Of a stretch of 64,000 nucleotides of DNA, positions 51,377-61,900 are shown one piece after another; position 1 is the first letter of the stretch, and each line of letters starts with the position of its first letter. The stretch spans positions 1,314,996 to 1,378,995 of the forward strand of contig RPFO01000164.1 of the NCBI GenBank assembly GCA_009746045.1, written 5' to 3'. The notes beneath the pieces are model-generated. The model did no database searches. It had not been told where the DNA came from and saw only the letters and a list, made by a program, of their open reading frames with translations. The DNA is from Mesostigma viride. Lineage: Eukaryota > Streptophyta > Mesostigmatophyceae > Mesostigmatales > Mesostigmataceae. The position numbers and the translations under genes were made by a program.

Positions 51377-52056
51377 CCAACGGCCGTTGAGTAGGAAAAA
51401 AAAAGAGCAGGAGAAGAGCACGTCGACGTTTCAACAGCAAGACAAAAATATTGAACCCCGAGTACCAATGAAAATGCTTTCATGCATGTCCACCCCGACG
51501 AGGCACAAATTCATGCATGCCCACCCCGACGAGGCACAAATTAATGAACGACAGATTTCTCACCCCCCCCCGGCACATGGAACAAGTGCCATCGCACGCA
51601 CACACTTTGTAGACAGGAGAGTTTCGAGAGTCCAACGGCCGTTGGCTCGGAGAAATTGACAGTACACCAGTAAAGACATTAAAATTATCACTTTGTTGTC
51701 TTATGTGTGCCGTGTCATTTCCCAAGGTCAAAAGCCGTCAACTTCTGCACCTCTTGTCCCTCCCACCCGTACGCACTAAGCATGCCCACCTTACACTACC
51801 ACATGTGGCTCTTGAGAAAACTCCCCCCGACGATGCACATGTGCCATTCACGCACACACCTTCAGACAAGGCTATCAGTTTTTCGAAGTCCAACGGCCGT
51901 TGGCTCCGAGAAATGCTGTTACAACTCAAAATTACAATGGTGACATCCACGAGCTAGTGGTACGCCGAACAAGTGCTTGTATGACATATGGCGACTGCCC
52001 GTGAGGAAAAGTCCACCACCACACACGGTCAGTTTTTTGAGTCCAACGGCCGTTGG
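51377..52056. repeat. Palindromic CCAACGGCCGTTGG repeat family
   Basis: The perfect palindrome CCAACGGCCGTTGG occurs at 51632-51645, 51890-51903 and 52043-52056, a near copy at 51377-51388, and a related CCAACGGCCGTCGG at 50324-50337. Three copies are followed by CTCSGAGAAA. The larger unit carries DNA shared between neighbours (AGAAATGCTGTTACAAC, AAAATTACAATGGTGACA). It may be a protein-binding site or the terminus of a small element. Confidence 0.8.
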
Positions 52057-52200
52057 CTCCGAGAAATGCTGTTACAACGCAAAATTACAATGGTGACATA
52101 CATGAGCTAGTGGTACGCCGAACAAGTGCTTGTATGACATATGGCGACTGCCCGTGAGGAAAAGTCCACCACCACACACGGACAGTTTTTTGACTCCAAC
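51976..52200. repeat. 153-bp tandem duplication
   Basis: CTTGTATGACATATGGCGAC starts at 51976 and 52129, and the units stay nearly identical until the second is truncated at the palindrome (52195-52200). Part of the palindromic repeat family. Confidence 0.88.
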
Positions 52201-52540
52201 GCAAGAACAGACGTAATGCACACCAAGTGACCAAGTGGCAAGATAAAGACACCCTTGCCAATCTCTACCCACAAAAACTTAGCCCCGAAATCCGTAGCCC
52301 CGAAATCCGTGATTGATTTGTACATTGTAGATGACAATGCAGCGATCACATGTATTCTGAAACCAACACGTTTTTACCTAGTTATCATGGTAACCAATTT
52401 ATGGTTACCTAGTTATCCATGGCTAGAAAGTTGTAAATACACGATGTGGCCACACACGCCATAGATGAAAATCATAACCAGATCACGCACATGATCATGG
52501 AAGGGGACTCTATTGATCTCAAAAAAGAAAGCTCAAGACA

Positions 52541-52582
52541 CCCTACACCCTACACCCTACACCCTACACCATACATCCTACA
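52541..52582. repeat. (CCCTACA)n short array
   Basis: Five to six heptamers CCCTACA with decay at the right. Differs from the plant telomere heptamer CCCTAAA by one base. It lies 48 bp upstream of the tRNA-like sequence. Confidence 0.85.
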
Positions 52583-52629
52583 ACCTACACCCTTAACTCT
52601 CCACCCTTAGCTTACGTGACCTTTTTTTC

Positions 52630-52697
52630 GGAGAAATGTCCGAGTGGAATGCTATGTATGGGGTAACTTTCCCAAGGGTTCGAATCCCTCTTTCTCC
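52630..52697 (+). pseudogene. Truncated tRNA-Ser-like sequence (plastid-type)
   Basis: 68 nt with a perfect 7-bp acceptor stem (GGAGAAA/TTTCTCC), the D-arm start TGTCCGAGTGG, a long variable-arm hairpin (GGGG...CCC), and the T-arm AGGGTTCGAATCCCT. Compared from memory with plastid tRNA-Ser(GGA), the 3' half aligns well (TGCTATGTA, then variable and T arms). About 18 nt of the D-loop and anticodon 5' strand are missing, so a normal cloverleaf cannot form. Likely a nuclear copy of an organellar tRNA or a tRNA-derived fragment. A TTTTTTT run lies just upstream and no clear terminator follows. Confidence 0.5.
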
Positions 52698-52802
52698 ATT
52701 AGAGTTTTGTTTAGCTTCTATTCTCGTCTACACATAATTCACACGAAGTACGCTTGCAAATACTTTATTACTATTTTGTTTGATATACTACACTAATATT
52801 AT

Positions 52803-52925
52803 AATTGTTGTGTGTGTGTGTTGTTCACGTGTGCGTGTGTGTGTTGTGTGTGTTGTGTGTGTTGTGCGTGTGCGTGTGCGTGTGCGTGTGCGTGTGCGTG
52901 TGCGTGTGCGTGTGTGTGTGTATAT
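52803..52925. repeat. GT-rich simple repeat
   Basis: (GT)n, GTTGTGTGT and (GTGTGC)n tracts leading into the 40-bp minisatellite. Confidence 0.9.
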
Positions 52926-52960
52926 AATTTTTTGTTGTGTGTGTGTGTTGTGTGTTGTAC

Positions 52961-55900
52961 GTGCAAGGTGTATGTACATGTGTGTGCAGCCGGCCCTTGC
53001 GTGCGCGGTGTGTGTACGTTTCTGTGCAGCCGCCCCTTGCGTGCGCGGTGTATGTACGTGTGTGTGCATGCCGGCCCTTGCGTGCATGGTGTGTGTACGT
53101 GTGTGTGCAGCCGCCCCTTGCGTGCGCGGTGTATGTACATGTGTTTGCACTCGCCCATTGCGTGCGCGGTGTATGTACGTGTGTGTGCAGCCGCCCCTTG
53201 CGTGCGCGGTGGATGTACGTGTGTGCGCACTCGCCCCTTGCGTGCGCGGTGTATGTACGTGTGTGTGCAGCCGCCCCTTGCGTGCGCGGTGTATGTACAT
53301 GTGTGTGCATCCTTGTCCTTGCGTGCATGGTGTATGTACATGTGAGTGCCGTCGCCCCAACCGTGCATTGTGTATGTACGTGTGTGTGCAGCCGCCCCTT
53401 GCGTGCATGGTGTGTGTACATGTGTGTGCATCCTTGTCCTTGCGTGCATGGTGTATGTACATGTGTTTGCACTCGCCCCTTGCGTGCGCGGTGTGTGTAC
53501 GTGTGTGTGCAGCCGCCCCTTGCGTGCATGGTGTGTGTACATGTGTGTGCATCCTTGTCCTTGCGTGCATGGTGTGTGTACATGTGTGTGCAGCCGCCCC
53601 TTGCGTGCGCGGTGGATGTACATGTGCGGGCAGTTGCCCCTTGCGTGCGCGGTGTATGTACATGTGTTTGCACTCGCCCCTTGCGTGCGCGGTGTATGTA
53701 CATGTGTGTGCAGCCGCCCCTTGCGTGCATGGTGTATGTACATGTGCTTGCACTGGCCCCGTGCGTGCGCGGTGTATGTACGTGTGTGTGCAGCCGCCCC
53801 TTGCGTGCGCGGTGTATGTACGTGCGTGTGCAGCCGCCCCTTGCGTGCGCGGTGTATGTACATGTGTGTGCATCCTTGTCCTTGCGTGCGCGGTGTATGT
53901 ACATGTGTTTGCACTCGCCCCTTGCGTGCGCGGTGGATGTACATGTGTGTGCAGCCGCCCCTTGCGTGCATGGTTTATGTACATGTGTGTGCAGTCGCCG
54001 GCCCCGTGCGTGCGCAGTGGATGTACGTGTGTGTGCAGCCGCCCCGTGCGTGCATGGTGTGTGTACGTGTGTGTGCAGCAGCCCCTTGCGTGCGCGGTGT
54101 ATGTACGTTTCTGTGCATGCCGGCCCTTGCGTGCATGGTGTATGTACATGTGCTTGCACTGGCCCCTTGCGTGCGCGGTGTATGTACGTGTGTGTGCAGC
54201 CCCCCTTGCGTGCGCGGTGTATGTACGTGTGTGCGCACTCGCCCCTTGCGTGCGCGGTGTATGTACGTGTGTGTGCAGCCGCCCCTTGCGTGCGCGGTGT
54301 ATGTACATGTGTGTGCAGCCGCCCCTTGCGTGTGCGGTGGATGTACATGTGCGGGCAGTTGCCCCTTGCGTGCGCGGTGTATGTACATGTGTTTGCACTC
54401 GCCCCTTGCGTGCGCGGTGTATGTACATGTGTGTGCAGCCGCCCCTTGCGTGCATGGTGTATGTACATGTGCTTGCACTGGCCCCGTGCGTGCGCGGTGT
54501 ATGTACGTGTGTGTGCAGCCGCCCCTTGCGTGCGCGGTGTATGTACGTGTGTGCGCACTCGCCCCTTGCGTGCGCGGTGTATGTACGTGTGTGTGCAGCC
54601 GCCCCTTGCGTGCGCGGTGTATGTACATGTGTGTGCATCCTTGTCCTTGCGTGCGCGGTGTATGTACATGTGTTTGCACTCGCCCCTTGCGTGCGCGGTG
54701 TATGTACATGTGTGTGCAGCCGCCCCTTGCGTGCATGGTTTATGTACATGTGTGTGCAGTCGCCCCGTGCGTGCGCAGTGTATGTACGTGTGTGTGCAGC
54801 CGCCCCTTGCGTGCGTGGTGTGTGTACATGTGAGTGCAGCCGCCCCTTGCGTGCGCGGTGTATGTACGTGTGTGTGCAGCAGCCCCTTGCGTGCTTTGTG
54901 TGTGTACATGTGTGTGAATCCTTGTCCTTGCGTGCATGGTGTGTGTACGTGTGTGTGCAGCCGCCCCTTGCGTGCATGGTGGATGTACATGTGAGTGCCG
55001 TTGCCCCTTGCGTGCGCGGTGTATGTACGTGTGTGTGCAGCCGTCCCTTAATTGCGTGCGCGGTGTGTGTACGTGTGTGTGCACTCGCCCCTTGCGTGCG
55101 CGGTGTATGTACGTGTGTGCAGCCGCCCCTTGCGTGCGCGGTGTATGCCAGTGTGTGTGCATGCCGGCCCTTGCGTGCAAGGTGGTGTGTAAGTGTGTGT
55201 GCAGCCCCTTGCGTGCATGGTGTATGTACGTGTGTGTGCAGCCGGCCCTTGCGTGCATGGTGTGTGTACATGTGAGTGCAGCCGTCCCTTCCGTGCATGG
55301 TGTGTGTACGTGTGTGTGCAGTTGCCCCTTGCGTGCGCAGTGTATGTACGTGTGTGTGCATGCCGGCCCTTGCGTGCATGGTGTGTGTACGTGTGTGTGC
55401 AGTTGCCCCTTGCATGCGCGGTGTATGTACATGTGAGTGCAGCCGCCCAAGAGTATGTACATGTGAGTGCCGTCGCCCCTAATTGCGTGCATTGTGTGTG
55501 TAAGTGTGTGTGCAGCAGCCCCTTGCGTGCGCGGTGTATGTACGTGTGTGTGCAGCCGCCCCTTGCGTGCATGGTGTATGTCCATGTGAGTGCCGTTGCC
55601 CCTTGCGTGCGCGGTGTATGTACGTGTGTGTGCAGCCGTCCCTTAATTGCGTGCGCGGTGGATGTACATGTGCGGGCAGTTGCCCCTTGCGTGCGCGGTG
55701 TATGTACGTGTGTGTGCAGCCGTCCCTTGCGTGCGCGGTGTATGTACGTGTGTGTGCAGCCGCCCCTTGCGTGCATGGTGAGTGTAAGTGTGTGTGCAGC
55801 AGCCCCTTGCGTGCGCAGTGTATGTACGTGTGTGTGCAGCCGCCCCTTGCGTGCGCGGTGTGTGTATACTGTGTGTGCATGCCGGCCCTTGCGTGCATGG

Positions 55901-58900
55901 TGTGTGTACGTGTGTGTGCAGCCGCCCCTTGCGTGCGCGGTGTGTGTACGTGTGTGTGCACTCGCCCCTTGCGTGCGCGGTGGATGTACAGGTGTGTGCA
56001 GCCGCCCCTTGCGTGCATGGTGTATGTACATGTGTGTGCAGCCGCCCCTTGCGTGCGCGGTGGATGTACATGTGTGTGCAGCCGAACCTTGCGTGCATGG
56101 TGTGTGTACCTGTGCGTGAAGTCGCTCCTTGCGTGCATGGTGTGTGTACGTGTGTGTGCAGCCGCCCCTTGCGTGCATGGTGTATGTACATGTGAGTGCC
56201 GTTGCCCCTTGCGTGCGCGGTGTATGTACGTGTGTGTGCAGCCGTCCCTTAATTGCGTGCGCGGTGTGTGTACGTGTGTGTGCACTCGCCCCTTGCGTGC
56301 GCGGTGTATGTACGTGTGTGCAGCCGCCCCTTGCGTGCGCGGTGTATGCCAGTGTGTGTGCATGCCGGCCCTTGCGTGCAAGGTGTGTGTAAGTGTGTGT
56401 GCAGCCCCTTGCGTGCATGGTGTATGTACGTGTGTGTGCAGCTGCCCCTTGCGTGCGCGGTGTGTGTACGTGTGTGTGCAGCCGCCCCGTGGTTGCGCGG
56501 TGTATGTACATGTGTGTGCAGTTGCCCCTTGCGTGCGCGGTGTATGTACGTGTGTGTGCAGCCGCCCCTTGCGTGCGCGGTGTAGGTACGTGTGTGTGCA
56601 GCCGCCCCAAGCGTGCGCGGTGTGTGTACATGTGTGTGCAGTTGCCCCTTGCGTGCGCGGTGTATGTACGTGTGTGTGCAGCCGCCCCGTGGTTGCGCGG
56701 TGTATGTACATGTGTGTGCAGTTGCCCCTTGCGTGCGCGGTGTATGTACGTGTGTGTGCAGCCGCCCCTTGCGTGCAAGGTGTAGGTACGTGTGTGTGCA
56801 GCCGCCCCAAGCGTGCGCGGTGTGTGTACATGTGTGTGCAGTTGCCCCTTGCGTGCGCGGTGTGTGTACGTGTGTGTGCAGCCGCCCCTTGCGTGCGCGG
56901 TGTATGTACGTGTGTGTGCAGTTGCCCCTTGCGTGCGCGGTGGTTTTTCGTGTGTGTGCAGCCGGCCCTTGCGTGCGCGGTGTGTGTACATGTGAGTGCA
57001 GCTGCCCCAAGCGTGCGCGGTGTGTGTACATGTGTGTGCAGTTGCCCCTTGCGTGCGCGGTGGATGTACGTGTGTGTGCAGCCGCCCCTTGCGTGCGCGG
57101 TGTATTTACGTGTGTGTGCAGCCGCCCCAAGCGTGCGCGGTGTGTGTACGTGTGTGTGCAGTTGCCCCTTGCGTGCGCGGTGTGTGTACATGTGTGTGCA
57201 GTTGCCCCTTGCGTGCGCGGTGTATGTACATGTGTGTGCAGTTGCCCCTTGCGTGCGCGGTGTATGTACGTGTGTGTGCAGCCGCCCCTTGCGTGCGCGG
57301 TGTAGGTACGTGTGTGTGCAGCCGCCCCAAGCGTGCGCGGTGTGTGTACATGTGTGTGCAGTTGCCCCTTGCGTGCGCGGTGTGTGTACGTGTGTGTGCA
57401 GCCGCCCCTTGCGTGCGCGGTGGATGTACGTGTGTGTGCAGTTGCCCCTTGCGTGCGCGGTGGATGTACGTGTGTGTGCAGCCGCCCCTTGCGTGCGCGG
57501 TGTGTGTACATGTGAGTGCAGCTGCCCCAAGCGTGCGCGGTGTGTGTACATGTGTGTGCAGTTGCCCCTTGCGTGCGCGGTGGATGTACGTGTGTGTGCA
57601 GCCGCCCCTTGCGTGCGCGGTGTAGGTACGTGTGTGTGCAGCCGCCCCAAGCGTGCGCGGTGTGTGTACGTGTGTGTGCAGTTGCCCCTTGCGTGCGCGG
57701 TGTGTGTACATGTGTGTGCAGTTGCCCCTTGCGTGCGCGGTGTATGTACGTGTGTGTGCAGCCGGCCCTTGCGTGCGCGGTGGATGTACGTGTGTGTGCA
57801 GCCGGCCCTTGCGTGCATGGTGTGTGTACGTGTGTGTGCAGCCGGCCCTTGCGTGCGCGGTGGATGTACATGTGTGTGCAGTCGCCCCTTGCGTGCGCGG
57901 TGTGTGTACGTGTGTGTGCAGCCGCCCCTTGCGTGCGCGGTGGATGTACGTGTGTGTGCAGTTGCCCCTTGCGTGCGCGGTGGATGTACGTGTGTGTGCA
58001 GCCGCCCCTTGCGTGCGCGGTGTGTGTACATGTGAGTGCAGCTGCCCCAAGCGTGCGCGGTGTGTGTACATGTGTGTGCAGTTGCCCCTTGCGTGCGCGG
58101 TGGATGTACGTGTGTGTGCAGCCGCCCCTTGCGTGCGCGGTGTAGGTACGTGTGTGTGCAGCCGCCCCAAGCGTGCGCGGGGATGTACGTGTGTGTGCAG
58201 CCGGCCCTTGCGTGCATGGTGTGTGTACGTGTGTGTGCAGCCGCCCCTTGCGTGCGCGGTGTAGGTACGTGTGTGTGCAGCCGCCCCAAGCGTGCGCGGT
58301 GTAGGTACGTGTGTGTGCAGTTGCCCCTTGCGTGCGCGGTGTAGGTACATGTGTGTGCAGTTGCCCCTTGCGTGCGCGGTGTATGTACATGTGTGTGCAG
58401 TTGCCCCTTGCGTGCGCGGTGTATGTACGTGTGTGTGCAGCCGCCCCTTGCGTGCGCGGTGTAGGTACGTGTGTGTGCAGCCGCCCCAAGCGTGCGCGGT
58501 GTGTGTACATGTGTGTGCAGTTGCCCCTTGCGTGCGCGGTGTGTGTACGTGTGTGTGCAGCCGCCCCTTGCGTGCGCGGTGGATGTACGTGTGTGTGCAG
58601 TTGCCCCTTGCGTGCGCGGTGGATGTACGTGTGTGTGCAGCCGGCCCTTGCGTGCATGGTGTGTGTACGTGTGTGTGCAGCCGCCCCTTGCGTGCGCGGT
58701 GTAGGTACGTGTGTGTGCAGCCGCCCCAAGCGTGCGCGGTGTAGGTACGTGTGTGTGCAGTTGCCCCTTGCGTGCGCGGTGTAGGTACATGTGTGTGCAG
58801 TTGCCCCTTGCGTGCGCGGTGTATGTACATGTGTGTGCAGTTGCCCCTTGCGTGCGCGGTGTATGTACGTGTGTGTGCAGCCGCCCCTTGCGTGCGCGGT

Positions 58901-61900
58901 GTGTGTACGTGTGTGTGCAGCCGCCCCTTGCGTGCGCGGTGTATGTACGTGTGTGTGCAGCTGCCCCAAGCGTGCGCGGTGTGTGTACATGTGTGTGCAG
59001 TTGCCCCTTGCGTGCGCGGTGGACGTACGTGTGTGTGCATGCCGGCAATTGCGTGCATGGTGTGTGTACGTGTGTGTGCAGCCGCCCCTTGCGTGCGCGG
59101 TGTGTGTACGTGTGTGTGCATGCCGGCAATTGCGTGCATGGTGTGTGTACGTGTGTGTGCAGCCGGCCCTTGCGTGCGCGGTGTGTGTACATGTGAGTGC
59201 AGCTGCCCCAAGCGTGCGCGGTGTGTGTACATGTGTGTGCAGTTGCCCCTTGCGTGCGCGGTGGATGTACGTGTGTGTGCATGCCGGCAATTGCGTGCAT
59301 GGTGTGTGTACGTGTGTGTGCAGCCGCCCCTTGCGTGCGCGGTGTGTGTACGTGTGTGTGCACTCGCCCCTTGCGTGCGCGGTGGATGTACATGTGTGTG
59401 CAGCCGCCCCTTGCGTGCATGGTGTATGTACATGTGTTTGCACTCGCCCCTTGCGTGCGCGGTGGATGTACATGTGTGTGCAGCCGAACCTTGCGTGCAT
59501 GGTGTGTGTACCTGTGCGTGAAGTCGCTCCTTGCGTGCATGGTGTGTGTACGTGTGTGTGCAGCCGCCCCTTGCGTGCATGGTGTATGTACATGTGAGTG
59601 CTGTTGCCCCTTGCGTGCGCGGTGTATGTACGTGTGTGTGCAGCCGTCCCTTAATTGCGTGCGCGGTGTGTGTACGTGTGTGTGCAGCCGCCCCTTGCGT
59701 GCATGGTGAGTGTACCTGTGCGTGAAGTCGCTCCTTGCGTGCATGGTGTGTGTACGTGTGTGTGCAGCCGCCCCTTGCGTGCATGGTGTATGTACATGTG
59801 AGTGCCGTTGCCCCAAGCGTGCATTGTGTGTGTAAGTGTGTGTGCAGCCGGCCCTTGCGTGCATGGTGTGTGTACATGTGAGTGCAGCCGGCCCTTGCGT
59901 GCATGGTGTGTGTACGTGTGTGTGCAGTTGCCCCTTGCGTGCGCGGTGGATGTACGTGTGTGTGCAGCCGGCCCTTGCGTGCGCGGTGTGTGTACATGTG
60001 AGTGCAGCCGCCCCAAGCGTGTGTACATGTGTGTGCAGTTGCCCCTTGCGTGCGCAGTGGATGTACGTGCGTGTGCATGCCGGCAATTGCGTGCATGGTG
60101 TGTGTACGTGTGTGTGCAGCCGCCCCTTGCGTGCGCGGTGTGTGTACGTGTGTGTGCACTCGCCCCTTGCGTGCGCGGTGTATGTACGTGTGTGCAGCCG
60201 CCCCTTGCGTGCGCGGTGTATGCCAGTGTGTGTGCATGCCGGCCCTTGCGTGCAAGGTGTGTGTAAGTGTGTGTGCAGCCCCTTGCGTGCATGGTGTATG
60301 TACGTGTGTGTGCAGCTGCCCCTTGCGTGCGCGGTGTGTGTACGTGTGTGTGCAGCCGCCCCAAGCGTGCGCGGTGTATGTACGTGTGTGTGCAGCCGGC
60401 CCTTGCGTGCATGGTGTGTGTACGTGTGTGTGCAGCCGGCCCTTGCGTGCGCGGTGGATGTACATGTGTGTGCAGTCGCCCCTTGCGTGCGCGGTGTAGG
60501 TATACGTATGTGTGCAGCCGCCCCTTGCGTGCGCGGTGTAGGTACGTGTGTGTGCAGCCGCCCCAAGCGTGCGCGGTGTATGTACGTGTGTGTGCAGCCG
60601 CCCCTTGCGTGCGCGGTGGATGTACGTGTGTGTGCAGCCACCCCTTGCGTGCGCGGTGTATTTACGTGTGTGTGCAGCCGCCCCAAGCGTGCGCGGTGTG
60701 TGTACGTGTGTGTGCAGTTGCCCCTTGCGTGCGCGGTGTGTGTACATGTGTGTGCAGTTGCCCCTTGCGTGCGCGGTGGATGTACGTGTGTGTGCAGCCG
60801 CCCCTTGCGTGCGCGGTGTATTTACGTGTGTGTGCAGCCGCCCCAAGCGTGCGCGGTGTGTACGTGTGTGTGCAGTTGCCCCTTGCGTGCGCGGTGTGTG
60901 TACATGTGTGTGCAGTTGCCCCTTGCGTGCGCGGTGTATGTACATGTGTGTGCAGTTGCCCCTTGCGTGCGCGGTGTATGTACGTGTGTGTGCAGCCGCC
61001 CCTTGCGTGCGCGGTGTAGGTACGTGTGTGTGCAGTTGCCCCTTGCGTGCGCGGTGGATGTACGTGTGTGTGCAGCCGCCCCTTGCGTGCGCGGTGTGTG
61101 TACATGTGAGTGCAGCTGCCCCAAGCGTGCGCGGTGTGTGTACATGTGTGTGCAGTTGCCCCTTGCGTGCGCGGTGGATGTACGTGTGTGTGCAGCCGCC
61201 CCTTGCGTGCGCGGTGTATGTACGTGCGTGTGCAGCCGCCCCTTGCGTGCGCGGTGTATGTACATGTGTGTGCATCCTTGTCCTTGCGTGCGCGGTGTAT
61301 GTACATGTGTTTGCACTCGCCCCTTGCGTGCGCGGTGGATGTACATGTGTGTGCAGCCGCCCCTTGCGTGCATGGTTTATGTACATGTGTGTGCAGTCGC
61401 CGGCCCCGTGCGTGCGCAGTGGATGTACGTGTGTGTGCAGCCGCCCCGTGCGTGCATGGTGTGTGTACGTGTGTGTGCAGCAGCCCCTTGCGTGCGCGGT
61501 GTATGTACGTTTCTGTGCATGCCGGCCCTTGCGTGCATGGTGTATGTACATGTGCTTGCACTGGCCCCTTGCGTGCGCGGTGTATGTACGTGTGTGTGCA
61601 GCCCCCCTTGCGTGCGCGGTGTATGTACGTGTGTGCGCACTCGCCCCTTGCGTGCGCGGTGTATGTACGTGTGTGTGCATGCCGGCAATTGCGTGCATGG
61701 TGTGTGTACGTGTGTGTGCAGCCGCCCCTTGCGTGCGCGGTGTGTGTACGTGTGTGTGCACTCGCCCCTTGCGTGCGCGGTGGATGTACATGTGTGTGCA
61801 GCCGCCCCTTGCGTGTGCGGTGGATGTACATGTGTGTGCAGCCGCCCCGTGCGTGCATGGTGTGTGTACGTGTGTGTGCAGCAGCCCCTTGCGTGCGCGG

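Larger units (their letters stand above)
49917..52629. other. Gene-poor region rich in short repeats
   Basis: No coding exon recognised. Holds the 68-bp duplication, the palindromic 14-mer family, a 153-bp tandem duplication and a CCCTACA array, listed separately. Confidence 0.45.
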
